DNA of 64,000 nt from UBA5189 sp040389445. Lineage in GTDB: Bacteria > Chloroflexota > Limnocylindria > Limnocylindrales > CSP1-4. The stretch is taken from the NCBI GenBank assembly GCA_040389445.1, contig JAZJZX010000012.1, positions 62,001-126,000 of the forward strand, read 5' to 3'. The translations under genes were made by a program, and so were the position numbers. Shown piece by piece: positions 51,478 through 60,128 of the stretch (the first letter of the stretch is position 1; each line of letters begins with the position of its first letter). The notes under the pieces are model-generated. The model searched no databases. It saw nothing but the letters and a program-made list of their open reading frames with translations, and was not told the origin of the DNA.

Positions 51478-53144
51478 AGGGGTGCGCCCGGACCGGTGAC
51501 GACGGACATCGCGATGCCGCCGGCCGAACCTGCCCCGTCCGACGCGCCGCCGCCTGCTGGCCCACCACCATCACCGCGCGTCGCCGCGGCGATTGCAGCC
51601 GCGATGCCCGCCGCCTGGGCATTGCTCGGCGCGAGGATCACGCCGGCGGCGGCCAGGATCGCCTCCTGTCTGGATCGGCCCTGGAAATCGGCGTCCGTCC
51701 CGCACACGGACGCCACCACCGCCAGGTGTCGACCGGCCCGGGCGGCCCGCTGCCGGGCGTCGCGGATCGCCGGCACGAGCGCACCGGCGGGATCGGCGTT
51801 GGCGCCATGGCCGAGGACGACATCCAGGAGGATCACGGCGGTCGATGGATCGTCGGCAGCAGCCACGATGTGCTCATTCCGCAGCCTCGGGTCGATCATG
51901 GGGTGGGGCCGTCCCACGGTGTACTCGTCGTCGCCCAGATCGAGGATTTCATGGGTCCTGGCCGCTTCTGCCCCGAGCGTCCAGCCCAGGATGAGTTTTG
52001 CCTCGCCGGAAAGGGAGCCACCGGCAAAGAGACCCCGGATTCGCCACTGACCCGGCTGGAGGCGGGCAATGGCATCAGCCGAAGCCCGACGAGACGCGCC
52101 GGCCGGACCAGCCGAAACCTCGGTCCGATCGGCCCCGTCCGCGGAATCAGCGCCGCCGGTTGTATCGCCGGCCGTCGCGTCGGCGACCGCTTCGCCCCGC
52201 GAGAGCGCCGTGGCTGCGTTCGCCGCGGCCTCGAAGGTGCGCGCCGGGATCAGGCCGAATGCGCGGACCGTGGCCGGATCCCCGCCCAGGAAGTTGACGA
52301 CGACCGGTGTCTCGAGCGAGCCGGCGGCCTGAAGCACGACCCTGGCCACGGTGTCGGCCGGGGGCTTGGAGATGAGCACGATCACCCGCGTACCGGGGTC
52401 CGCATCGAGTCGCCGAAGCGCGGCCAGCATCATCGTTCCCCCGACGCGCGCGTCCAGGTCGCGCCCGCCGACGCCGATCGCCTGCGATACGCCCGCTCCG
52501 CCCCGGTCGATGAGGCAGCTGACCTGCTGCAGGCCCGTTCCCGACGCGCCGATCAGACCGATGTCACCGCGCCGAACGGCGTTCGCAAATCCAAGCGGTA
52601 CGCCGTCGAGGATGGCGGTCCCGCAGTCCGGGCCCATGAGCAACAGGTCACGGGCCACGGCCAGGTTCTTGAGCTCGATCTCGTCCTCGATCGGGACGTT
52701 GTCGCTGAACAGGAAGACGTTGATACCTCGCTTGAGCGCCTTGAGCGCCTCGGCCGTCGCGTACGTCCCCGGTGTGGAAACGAGCGCGACATCGGCGCCA
52801 CCCAGATCGGCGACGCCCTCGGCAATGGTTCGCCACGAGGTCCGGACGGCATCCGCGGCCGTGCCGGCATCCGTTCCGGACAGGCGCTCCGCGGCGCGGT
52901 CGAGCGCGATCTCCGCCGCGGCGTCGGCGTCGGCGGCCACCGCCACGACCAGGTCGTTCGGGCCGGCGGCGAGGGCCGCCTCGGCGAGCAGCCCCGCCTC
53001 CTGGAGGACCTCCCGGTTGGCGAGAGTGGCCATCACCAGGCCCGCTCGCGTGATCCCGTCCAGTCCTTCGATCTCGGCCGCGATCCGCATGAGTTCCACG
53101 GAGTCGCGGTAGCTGTTCCGGAAGACTCTCGCGTGGACGGTCAT
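51474..53144 (-). CDS. fdrA: FdrA-like acyl-CoA synthetase-fold carbamoyltransferase subunit
   Basis: 556 residues. The fold is CoA-ligase-like: VFLFSDNVPIEDEIELKNLA, MGPDCGTAILDGVPLGFAN, GLIGASGTGLQQVSCLI and the C-terminal LDVVLGHGANADPAGAL. FdrA is part of the oxamate carbamoyltransferase set. An Ala/Gly/Asp-rich insert (about residues 315-350) is unusual. It overlaps both neighbours by 4 bp, so the three subunits are translationally coupled. Confidence 0.88.
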   Translation of the reverse strand: MTVHARVFRNSYRDSVELMRIAAEIEGLDGITRAGLVMATLANREVLQEAGLLAEAALAAGPNDLVVAVAADADAAAEIALDRAAERLSGTDAGTAADAVRTSWRTIAEGVADLGGADVALVSTPGTYATAEALKALKRGINVFLFSDNVPIEDEIELKNLAVARDLLLMGPDCGTAILDGVPLGFANAVRRGDIGLIGASGTGLQQVSCLIDRGGAGVSQAIGVGGRDLDARVGGTMMLAALRRLDADPGTRVIVLISKPPADTVARVVLQAAGSLETPVVVNFLGGDPATVRAFGLIPARTFEAAANAATALSRGEAVADATAGDTTGGADSADGADRTEVSAGPAGASRRASADAIARLQPGQWRIRGLFAGGSLSGEAKLILGWTLGAEAARTHEILDLGDDEYTVGRPHPMIDPRLRNEHIVAAADDPSTAVILLDVVLGHGANADPAGALVPAIRDARQRAARAGRHLAVVASVCGTDADFQGRSRQEAILAAAGVILAPSNAQAAGIAAAIAAATRGDGGGPAGGGASDGAGSAGGIAMSVVTGPGAPL

Positions 53145-54112
53145 GCAGCGGCCCTCACCGTTTCCGGAAGGGGCACGGCCGGGGTATCGACCACCGTCCC
53201 CGCCAGGGCATCGAGACCCATGAGGACTCCCACCAGCGTATCCGTACCCGACGTCGCACCGAAGGCCACCGACCGCTCGATGGTCGACGCGAGCCCGGTG
53301 GGATCCGGCCCGATGAGCGCGGCCATCAACTCGTGGAGGCCGGCCGCGAACTCGCCGTCGGCGGCATGGCGAAGGAATGCCGTGCTGACCGCGGTTGTTC
53401 GGGCCGGAGCTGTGTCAACGACGCGGCGGAGGTACGTGGCGTCCAACGTTCCGGGGGGCGGCATCGCCGTGACGGCGGCGGCCATCCCGACGAGCGCATC
53501 GTCACCCGACGGCGTCAGCCCGGGCCCCAGCCCCACCAGCGATTCGGCCGCCATGCCGGCCGCCGATGGATCCGCGTCGCGCAGGGCCGCAGCGAGGCGC
53601 TGGAGGCGCGGTGCCGCGAGGCGGGCGACCGATTGTAGCGACGTGTGCCCGTCGTGGTGGACGAGGTCGCCGAGGCCGTCGCCTGATCCTGAGCGTGCTC
53701 GGACGGCGGCGGCCACCAGGCCCCGCACGTCCGACGCCCGGACGCGCCACCGGGTCCGGGCGAGGGCGAAATCGGTCGAGGGCAGACGCGGGGACCAGCC
53801 GGCGGCGTGGGAAAGATCGATCGCGATGGCGCCGGCCGGGATCCGGATCCAGCGCTCATCCAGGAGGACCTGATGTCCGATCCGGAGCCCCGCGGCCCGG
53901 AAGTCGATGTCGCCGCGCATACGCAGCCCGTGGGGGAGAGGCTCGACCGAGGATCCCCCGATCGTGATCAGGCCCCCGGGCGTCTCGAGGTTCACGACCG
54001 ACCTGAAGACGCTGTGCACGACGCAGCGTCCACCACGGGCCAGGTGCGCCCGAATGGCGTCGCTGACGAGGGTGGCGTCCAGCGCGTCGGGCCGTGTCGA
54101 GGTCGGGTGCAT
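53141..54112 (-). CDS. DUF2877 (YlbF-like) oxamate carbamoyltransferase component
   Basis: 323 residues; DUF2877 protein with SVFRSVVNLETPGGLITIGG near the start and LVGLGPGLTPSGDDALVGMAA in the middle, which is the family hallmark. It corresponds to E. coli YlbF, third partner of FdrA and YlbE. It is the first gene of the operon, with a -10 box 7 nt before the ATG at 54112, so it should be leaderless or nearly so. It diverges from the PucR-type regulator. Confidence 0.85.
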   Translation of the reverse strand: MHPTSTRPDALDATLVSDAIRAHLARGGRCVVHSVFRSVVNLETPGGLITIGGSSVEPLPHGLRMRGDIDFRAAGLRIGHQVLLDERWIRIPAGAIAIDLSHAAGWSPRLPSTDFALARTRWRVRASDVRGLVAAAVRARSGSGDGLGDLVHHDGHTSLQSVARLAAPRLQRLAAALRDADPSAAGMAAESLVGLGPGLTPSGDDALVGMAAAVTAMPPPGTLDATYLRRVVDTAPARTTAVSTAFLRHAADGEFAAGLHELMAALIGPDPTGLASTIERSVAFGATSGTDTLVGVLMGLDALAGTVVDTPAVPLPETVRAAA

Positions 54113-54119
54113 CGCGCGA

Positions 54120-54125
54120 ATCGTA
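54120..54125 (-). promoter_or_regulatory. -10 box of the ureide/carbamate operon, near-leaderless
   Basis: TACGAT on the minus strand, 7 nt before the ATG at 54112, predicting a leader of about one nucleotide. Confidence 0.45.
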
Positions 54126-54156
54126 GGCAGTGGTTCCGCAACCGTCACTAGCCGAT

Positions 54157-54180
54157 ATCCACATTGACGCGGGCATCCAC
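54157..54180. promoter_or_regulatory. ATCCAC direct repeats between divergent genes
   Basis: ATCCAC occurs at 54157-54162 and 54175-54180, 18 bp apart and flanking the TTGACG -35 box. They are candidate sites for the PucR-type regulator encoded next to them. Confidence 0.35.
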
Positions 54181-54193
54181 TGTCGGGTATTGA
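54164..54193 (+). promoter_or_regulatory. Promoter of the PucR-type gene, predicted leaderless
   Basis: TTGACG (54164-54169), an 18-nt spacer and TATTGA (54188-54193), exactly 6 nt before the ATG at 54200. Confidence 0.45.
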
Positions 54194-54199
54194 TAGTGC

Positions 54200-55771
54200 A
54201 TGCTGGTCCAGACGCCGCTCCCCGATGCCCAGGTCCGCGACGCCATTCGACTCGCCGACATCGTTCGGCTCCCCATCCTTCGCGGAGCCCAGGTGGTCGG
54301 CGGTGCGTCGGGACTGGATCGACTGGTCCGGTCGGTGAATGTCATGGAGGTCCCGGACATCCACGAATGGGTGAAGCCGGATGAGTTGCTCCTGACCACG
54401 GCCTATCCGCTTCGTGATGATCCGACGGCCCTCGCGGCACTCATTCCACGACTGTCCGAGCGTGGCCTCGCCGGCATCGCGCTCAAGCCGACGCGCTACA
54501 TCACGGCCACCCCGCCCGAGATGATCGAGGCCGCGGATCGGCTGAGGTTCCCCCTCATCGAGCTGCCGGCCGATGCCTCGTTCAACGAGATCATCAATGC
54601 CGTCCTGTCCGAGATCCTGGCCGCCCAGACCGTCCAGCTCCAGCGCTCGGCGGCGATCCACGATCGATTCACCTCGATCGTCCTGTCCGGCGGCGGCCTC
54701 CGCCAGATTGCCGAGGCGTTGGCCGAGCTGATCTCCCGGCCGGTCGGGATCATCGATGCCGCGGGGACCCTCCAATGGCAAACGGCGCCGGATGTGGATC
54801 GGGACGCCAACGTCATGGTCCAGCCGATCCAGGTGGGGGCGGAACGCTACGGCGCGGTCCTCGTGAAGGGGGGCGCTTCCGGCCTGGGGCCCGAGCAGTT
54901 GGAAGCGGTCGAGCACGCGGCGACGGTCGCCGCTCTGCGTCAGGTGCAGGCACGCGCCGTATTCGAGGCAGATCGACGATTCCAGACGGTCTGTCTGGAG
55001 GAGCTCGTCACCGGCCACGTCACCGATCGAAGCGTCCTGATGGAACGAGCCGCGGCGTTCGCCTGGGATCTCACGACCCCGCGGGCAGTGTTGCTCGCCG
55101 AGGTCGCGGCGGTCGCTGGCCGGCCCTTCTCGGCCCTCGCCGGAACCCGCGAGGAGGCCGAACTTCGACATGGGCTGGCCGAGGCGGCCCGGGCGAGTCT
55201 CGGACCGAACGCCATCGCGTGGGAACGGAGCCAGGAAATTGGAGCGCTCGTCGCGACGGCCGGCGTGGGAGAAGCCGGCCTGCGGGAGGCGGGGGCGGCG
55301 TTCCTCGCCGAGGCGGCCCGGCGAATGCCGAAGGGTGTCGTCAGCGTGGGTATCGGCCGACCGGCCCGGGACCCGCTCCGGATCCACGCTTCGTTCGGCG
55401 ACGCGCGCCGGGCCCTGGCGATCGGGCGCTGGAGTCGGGGGCCGGGTCACCTGGTGCTGTTTTCCGATCTGGGCGTGGACCGACTGCTCGCCGATGTGTC
55501 CGAGTCGGAGGTGGAGTCCTACTGTGCGTCGGTTCTCGGGCCCCTCGAGGCCTACGATCAGGCCACCGGAACGGCCCTTGTTCGCACGCTGGACACGTTC
55601 CTCGCAACCCGCAACGGCGCACTCGCGGCGAGGCAGCTGTTCGTCCACTACAACACGCTGAAGAACCGGCTCACCAAGATCGAGGAGGTCATCGGCCCGT
55701 TCGTCGACGACCCCGAGCGCTGCCTCAGCCTGTCGCTCGCGCTCCGCCTCCGACGGCTGCCCGCGCCCTGA
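54200..55771 (+). CDS. PucR-family transcriptional regulator
   Basis: 523 residues in the standard order: N-terminal PucR sensor domain (LADIVRLPILRGAQVVGGASGLDRLVRSVNV in two motifs), a middle GAF/GGDEF-like region, and the C-terminal PucR HTH with QLFVHYNTLKNRLTKIEEV. PucR of Bacillus controls purine/ureide catabolism in response to allantoin-type metabolites. It diverges from the ureide/carbamate operon, its likely target. An inverted repeat at its 3' end overlaps the stop codon. Confidence 0.88.
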   Translation: MLVQTPLPDAQVRDAIRLADIVRLPILRGAQVVGGASGLDRLVRSVNVMEVPDIHEWVKPDELLLTTAYPLRDDPTALAALIPRLSERGLAGIALKPTRYITATPPEMIEAADRLRFPLIELPADASFNEIINAVLSEILAAQTVQLQRSAAIHDRFTSIVLSGGGLRQIAEALAELISRPVGIIDAAGTLQWQTAPDVDRDANVMVQPIQVGAERYGAVLVKGGASGLGPEQLEAVEHAATVAALRQVQARAVFEADRRFQTVCLEELVTGHVTDRSVLMERAAAFAWDLTTPRAVLLAEVAAVAGRPFSALAGTREEAELRHGLAEAARASLGPNAIAWERSQEIGALVATAGVGEAGLREAGAAFLAEAARRMPKGVVSVGIGRPARDPLRIHASFGDARRALAIGRWSRGPGHLVLFSDLGVDRLLADVSESEVESYCASVLGPLEAYDQATGTALVRTLDTFLATRNGALAARQLFVHYNTLKNRLTKIEEVIGPFVDDPERCLSLSLALRLRRLPAP

Positions 55772-55787
55772 CGCGGCGCGGGCAGCC
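55755..55787. terminator. Perfect 13-bp inverted repeat over the pucR stop codon
   Basis: GGCTGCCCGCGCC (55755-55767) and GGCGCGGGCAGCC (55775-55787) pair around a 7-nt loop that holds most of the stop codon. An alternative hairpin (55774-55793) uses the same right arm. The position between convergent genes suits termination, but no T-run follows. Confidence 0.55.
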
Positions 55788-55873
55788 GCGCCGAGCGGGC
55801 GGTCCGGCAGCCCTACGACGGCCAGCGCCGGCTCGAACGGCGCGAGTCGCCGCTGGGCGGTGCCTCTTCTGGC

Positions 55874-57091
55874 CTATGCGCCTTCGTACGCGATTTCGCC
55901 GTGGAGACCCTGGTCCAGGCCTCCCTCTTCCGTCTCGGCCGTGACGCGAACGGGCGTCACCTTGTCGATCAGCCAGAGCATGCCGTAGGTGAATACGAAC
56001 GACCAGACCGTTGCCAGAAGCACCGCTCCCACCTCGACGAGGAAGAAGTTGGCATTGCCTGCCAGGAGTCCGTCGGCGCCGGCCGGGTTCCACGCCTTGG
56101 AGGCGAAGATCCCGAGCAGGACGATCCCGAGCGAACCACCGACCCCGTGGACGCCCCAGACGTCGAGCGCGTCGTCCAGCTTGTAGCGGTTCTTGAGCGC
56201 CACGGCGCCATAGCAGACCGCCCCGGCGGCGCAGCCGATGATGATCGCGGTGATCGGCGAGACGTAGCCGGCCGCGGGCGTGATGGTGGCCAGGCCGGCC
56301 ACCGCGCCGGTCAGCAGGCCCAGGAACTTCGGCCGCTTCGCAAAGCGGGCATCGAGCGCCAACCAGACGATCGCGGCGAACGAGGCCGCGATGTCCGTGT
56401 TCAGGAACGCGATCGCGGTCACCGAATCCACCCGGAATTCGCTGCCCGCATTGAACCCGTACCAGCCGAACCAGAGAAGGCCCGTGCCGAGCGCGACGAG
56501 CGGAATGCTGTGCGGCCCCGCGTCGGCGGTTCGTCGACGACCGACGTAGACGACCGATGCGAACGCGGCCGTGCCGGCGATCGCATGAACGGCGATGCCG
56601 CCCGCGAAATCGAGCACGCCCAGCTGGGCCAGCCACCCGCCGCCCCAGATCATGTGCACGAACGGGAAATACACGAGCACCAGCCAGCCGGTGAGGAAGA
56701 CCATGTAGGCACGGAAGGTGACCCGGTTCGTGAAGGCACCGGTGATCAGGGCAGGCGTGATGATCGCGAACATCATCTGGTAGGCCACGAACACGATCAT
56801 CGGAATCGTCTCGTTCGGCGAAGGCGTCGACAGCGTGATGCCCTGGAGGAACGCCATGTCCAGGTTGCCGATGATGGCGCCCTCGCCGCCGGAGAAGCTC
56901 AGCGAGAACCCAAAAGCCACCCAGAGGATGGTCGTCCAGCCCATGGACACGAAGCTCTGCATCATGATGGCGAGCACATTCTTCCGGCCGACCAGTCCGC
57001 CGTAGAAGAACGCGAGGCCCGGCGTCATGAGCATCACGAGGCTGCTCGCCAGCAGCATGAATCCGGTATTGCCGGTGTCCAGTCCCGTCAT
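55874..57091 (-). CDS. amtB: Ammonium transporter AmtB
   Basis: 405 residues, about 11 membrane segments. It shows FFYGGLVGRKNVLAIMMQS, the ammonium-family motif DFAGGIAVHAIAG with the first pore histidine, and DVWGVHGVGGSLG with the second. It takes up ammonium for assimilation, or recaptures NH3 released by the upstream catabolic steps. ATG 57091 follows GAGAGAGG; an in-frame ATG at 57115 adds eight residues. No glnK is next to it. Confidence 0.93.
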   Translation of the reverse strand: MTGLDTGNTGFMLLASSLVMLMTPGLAFFYGGLVGRKNVLAIMMQSFVSMGWTTILWVAFGFSLSFSGGEGAIIGNLDMAFLQGITLSTPSPNETIPMIVFVAYQMMFAIITPALITGAFTNRVTFRAYMVFLTGWLVLVYFPFVHMIWGGGWLAQLGVLDFAGGIAVHAIAGTAAFASVVYVGRRRTADAGPHSIPLVALGTGLLWFGWYGFNAGSEFRVDSVTAIAFLNTDIAASFAAIVWLALDARFAKRPKFLGLLTGAVAGLATITPAAGYVSPITAIIIGCAAGAVCYGAVALKNRYKLDDALDVWGVHGVGGSLGIVLLGIFASKAWNPAGADGLLAGNANFFLVEVGAVLLATVWSFVFTYGMLWLIDKVTPVRVTAETEEGGLDQGLHGEIAYEGA

Positions 57092-57376
57092 GGTCCCTCT
57101 CTCCCGACGCGTCAAGTCGACGGACCCATCCTAGGTACCGTCCCATGGGCCGTCTGTGTCCTGACCTCATCGTTCATGGTCCCGTGACTGTCCGAATCGG
57201 CTACTCCGGGTTGGCAGGTGTGGGGACGACACTCGCGGAGTCGATCGTGCCAGCAGCCGGCCGGGGATTGACGCCCCTCGAGATACGGATCGTGGTGATC
57301 CTGAAGGGTGGCGCGTCGTTCGGAGAGCACCTAGCGCCGTGCCGGTTCGGTCACCTCGGGAGCTCGGCTGGTCCGG

Positions 57377-57772
57377 TCAGACGCCGATGCGCACGATCCC
57401 CGGCAATTCGTCGTAGCCGCGATCGAAGGTCATGATCTGGACGATCCCGCGGCGCTGCATCACCGCAAGATGCAGGGCGTCCCGTGCCGTCAGTCGTCCG
57501 GCACCCACGATCACCGCGGCCCGCCGCATGTCCTCGAGCTCGATCGGGTAGACCTCGTCGACGACCCCGAGAAGGGCCGCTGTTGCGGGTCCGATGGCAT
57601 CTCGACGGTTGATGGCCACGTAGCGATGCATGATCTCCTGGAGCACCTCGACGTCGGTTACCAACCGCTGGCGATCTTCGATCGCGCGCTCCAGGAGAAG
57701 TCGGGCCCTGGATTTGTTTGGATGATCCGATCCGACGAGATACATCGGGATGTTCGAGTCGATGAGGATCAC
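57377..57772 (-). CDS. PIN-domain ribonuclease toxin, VapC-like
   Basis: 131 residues, PIN fold with acidic residues Asp5 (MILIDSNIP), Glu (EVLQEIMHR), Asp (LTARDALHLAVM) and Asp (MTFDRGYDEL), which form the Mg2+ site of VapC toxins. It cleaves RNA, often tRNA or rRNA. It is coupled to the upstream RHH antitoxin by 4-bp overlap. Confidence 0.85.
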   Translation of the reverse strand: MILIDSNIPMYLVGSDHPNKSRARLLLERAIEDRQRLVTDVEVLQEIMHRYVAINRRDAIGPATAALLGVVDEVYPIELEDMRRAAVIVGAGRLTARDALHLAVMQRRGIVQIMTFDRGYDELPGIVRIGV

Positions 57773-58062
57773 GAGGTTGCGGTCGAGGACGGTGCCGGGT
57801 CCGGCGATTCCGAGTTCACCCCGTCTTGTCCGCGTTCGATCTCACCGAGCATTTCGTCGATGTTGCCGCTCGGGAACAGATGGACCGCTGCCTCCCGAAC
57901 CGCTCGAAGTTTGGTCTCGGGGAGCGGGTAGTCTGTGGCAACAAACGCTGCGCGAAGGGCATCGCGGACCCAGGCAGCCGTTGTCTGACGCCGACGCCGA
58001 GCCAGGGCCTGGATCTCGGCGAGCTCCTCATCCTCGAGGAGAACCTGGAGTCGTTTCGTCAT
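57769..58062 (-). CDS. Ribbon-helix-helix antitoxin, VapB-like
   Basis: 97 residues from the ATG at 58062. The N-terminal MTKRLQVLLEDEELAEIQALARRR is a CopG/RHH DNA-binding fold, and the Glu/Asp-rich C-terminus would bind VapC. It is near-leaderless: TAGGCT is 7 nt upstream. It likely autoregulates the pair. Confidence 0.78.
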   Translation of the reverse strand: MTKRLQVLLEDEELAEIQALARRRRQTTAAWVRDALRAAFVATDYPLPETKLRAVREAAVHLFPSGNIDEMLGEIERGQDGVNSESPDPAPSSTATS

Positions 58063-58069
58063 GACGATG

Positions 58070-58075
58070 AGCCTA
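58070..58075 (-). promoter_or_regulatory. -10 box of the VapBC operon
   Basis: TAGGCT on the minus strand, 7 nt before the antitoxin ATG at 58062, predicting a leader of about one nucleotide. Confidence 0.4.
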
Positions 58076-58130
58076 GCTGACTCAGCGTCATGAGTCAATC
58101 AGGCAAGTTCGATCCCGCCGGGGCCGCTCC

Positions 58131-58565
58131 TTACGGCAGCGGGTCCAGGATGACGACCGGGATGAGCCGGGTGGTCAGCTTCGGATACTCGCCGATGCCC
58201 GGGTGCAACGCGATGTGCTGGAGCCAGAGTCGATCGCGCTCGGCACCATCCGCGGTGGAGGCGCGAGCCTGGAACTTCTTCCGGTCAACCTCGATCGTGG
58301 CGATCGGGTCCGCCAGGAGGTTGTGATACCAGCCCGGGTGCGTCGGGGCGCCGCCCTTGGAGGCCGTCACGATGTAGCGGCCGTTGTCCAGGGAGTAGGC
58401 GAGAGGGCTGAGGTGCATCTCGCCCGAGCGCGCGCCCCTCGTGCTGAGGAGCAGCGCTTGTCGGCCGACCCAGTTGCCGGTGATGGCGTGGCCGTGCTCG
58501 CGGATCTCCGCGATCAGCGTCTCAGTGGCCGCGGCCCAGGCCGCGCGTACTTCAGGCGTAATCAT
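58131..58565 (-). CDS. Ddn-like deazaflavin (F420)-dependent nitroreductase
   Basis: 144 residues of the Ddn/FGD-like nitroreductase (DUF385) family: LLLSTRGARSGEMHLSPLAY, VTASKGGAPTHPGWYHNLLADP and the C-terminal RLIPVVILDP. In mycobacteria the family reduces nitroimidazoles and quinones with F420H2. The gene stands alone between two toxin-antitoxin and membrane genes. Confidence 0.85.
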   Translation of the reverse strand: MITPEVRAAWAAATETLIAEIREHGHAITGNWVGRQALLLSTRGARSGEMHLSPLAYSLDNGRYIVTASKGGAPTHPGWYHNLLADPIATIEVDRKKFQARASTADGAERDRLWLQHIALHPGIGEYPKLTTRLIPVVILDPLP

Positions 58566-58601
58566 GGGCTGGGTCTGGTACCTCGGCAATCGTCGGGCGC
58601 T

Positions 58602-58619
58602 TCGTTGCGTAGGCAACGA
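58602..58619. promoter_or_regulatory. Perfect 7-bp inverted repeat upstream of the Ddn-like gene
   Basis: TCGTTGC (58602-58608) and GCAACGA (58613-58619) flank GTAG. It lies about 40 bp upstream of the start and could be an operator or a 5' leader hairpin. Confidence 0.4.
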
Positions 58620-58665
58620 TCCTACACGAGGAGCGGCGAGATCGCGTTCGACGGGTTCGATTGCC

Positions 58666-58890
58666 TCAGGTCGTGGGGGGATCCGCCGGAGGTTCATCGT
58701 TCGCTGTTGAAACCGCGCGCGGGCGAGCCGCGATCACGATGAGGGCGGCGACGCCGATGGCCACGATCGGCCCGGCCCACGGGAGCGCCAGGCCGTCCCG
58801 GACGGCGCCGCCGCCCAGAAGCACCAGCCCGGCAGCGGCGAACAGCAGCCCGGAGATGAACGACAAGGCGTCGAAGTCATGGCGTCGCAT
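58666..58890 (-). CDS. Small two-span membrane protein
   Basis: 74 residues with two hydrophobic segments (about residues 11-30 and 37-56) and an Asp/Pro-rich tail. The start overlaps the upstream LiaF-like gene by 1 bp (TGATG). No family recognised. It belongs to the same small operon, perhaps as an accessory of the LiaF/PspC system. Confidence 0.6.
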   Translation of the reverse strand: MRRHDFDALSFISGLLFAAAGLVLLGGGAVRDGLALPWAGPIVAIGVAALIVIAARPRAVSTANDEPPADPPTT

Positions 58891-60128
58891 CAGTAGCCCC
58901 CCACGTTGGTCCGCTCGACCTGGACCTGGCCAATGCCGACATCGAGCGTGAGGATCAGGGCGACTCCCGAACCATTGTCCGATCCCGCGACGTGATCGGA
59001 CAGACCTGTTCCCGTGTGATCGCGGCCGAACAGCAGCAGCTGTCCGGCCTGCACGGTTCCGGTCACTTCGACGATGGCGTCCTCAGGAACGATCACGAAG
59101 ATCTCGCCGAAGCCGACGCTCGCCGTCAACGCGACCGGTGCGGAACCGGCGTCGAGGTCGGTGAGATCGATGCGAAGTCGACCGGCAACGAGGCGGTACG
59201 CCCCCTGGACCTCGGCGATGTTCTGTGGCTTGAAGTCGTTCTCCGCCACCCCGCCCTCGAGCGGGACCGTGAGAAACGCCGAGGTCGCTGCGAGGGGCAG
59301 CACGGCGAGGCCGAGCACGATGAGCAAGCGCGCTCGACCCCTCCAGGCCCCGATGATGAGCCCGACCCCGAGCGCGAGCATGCCACCGCCGAAGTACTGG
59401 CCCGGCAGGACTCGGACCGACCCGGCCGTGTCGACCACGGCCAGCACACCGATGGCGAGCAACGCACCCGCGAGCGCGTACCAGCCGAGCGGGGATCGCT
59501 CCCGCACCCGGGGCGCTGGCCGCGATACGCGAGTCCACCCCGCTGCACCATCGCCGGCCACACCCCCGCCGGGGTGGTCCGTGCCCACGACCGATCCGCC
59601 CATGTCTGCGCCAGGACCGAAGGCCCGCGGTTCGTCAGCGCCCGGTTGATGACCGGGCAACAACAGGACAACGCCGATCAACGCGATGGCGAGTGCCCAG
59701 AACACCTCGGTCGGGAGGTGGAACGACTCGAAACGGTTGCTGACCCAGGGGCTGATGACCACCACCGCGACGATCACCAGCGTCGCCGCGCCGAGTCGCC
59801 CGGTCCGGCGGGCCACCAGGCGCAGGGCGGTCTGGGCAATCGAATCGTCCCGACCGGACTCGGGAATGAGCAGCCAGCCGAGGACGTAGAGCACGAGGCC
59901 CGCCCCGCCGAAGATCATCAGCCCCGCGAAGGCGACGCGAAGCAGGATCGGATCGACGTTCAGGTAATCACCGAGCCCTCCGGCCACGCCGCCGATCACC
60001 CGATCGGAAGTTCTGCGCCGAAGGTGCCGGATATTGGCGGGCCGTGCACCCGCGGCGCTCACACTCGCCGGTTGGGCACCGGCGGACTGGTCCCCGGGAA
60101 AACCAGATTCGGGCTGTTCAGTGGTCAT
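58890..60128 (-). CDS. PspC/LiaF-type membrane protein
   Basis: 412 residues. A cytosolic tail of about 30 residues leads to a PspC domain (residues 37-95: RRRTSDRVIGGVAGGLGDYL), followed by several membrane spans and a C-terminal LiaF-like beta domain (GGVAENDFKPQNIAEVQGAYRL pattern, split here into motifs VEVTGTVQAG and SVGFGEIFVIVPEDA). LiaF negatively regulates the LiaRS envelope-stress system. It diverges from the kinase with a matching PspC domain. Confidence 0.83.
   Translation of the reverse strand: MTTEQPESGFPGDQSAGAQPASVSAAGARPANIRHLRRRTSDRVIGGVAGGLGDYLNVDPILLRVAFAGLMIFGGAGLVLYVLGWLLIPESGRDDSIAQTALRLVARRTGRLGAATLVIVAVVVISPWVSNRFESFHLPTEVFWALAIALIGVVLLLPGHQPGADEPRAFGPGADMGGSVVGTDHPGGGVAGDGAAGWTRVSRPAPRVRERSPLGWYALAGALLAIGVLAVVDTAGSVRVLPGQYFGGGMLALGVGLIIGAWRGRARLLIVLGLAVLPLAATSAFLTVPLEGGVAENDFKPQNIAEVQGAYRLVAGRLRIDLTDLDAGSAPVALTASVGFGEIFVIVPEDAIVEVTGTVQAGQLLLFGRDHTGTGLSDHVAGSDNGSGVALILTLDVGIGQVQVERTNVGGY

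Noticed and set aside
55901..57187. Plus-strand open frame opposite amtB
   Set aside because: The minus strand has a full ammonium transporter; the plus reading is polar and low in structure.
57145..57435. 96-aa plus-strand ORF between amtB and the VapC gene
   Set aside because: No start signal, overlaps VapC and loses hydrophobic pattern after the middle.
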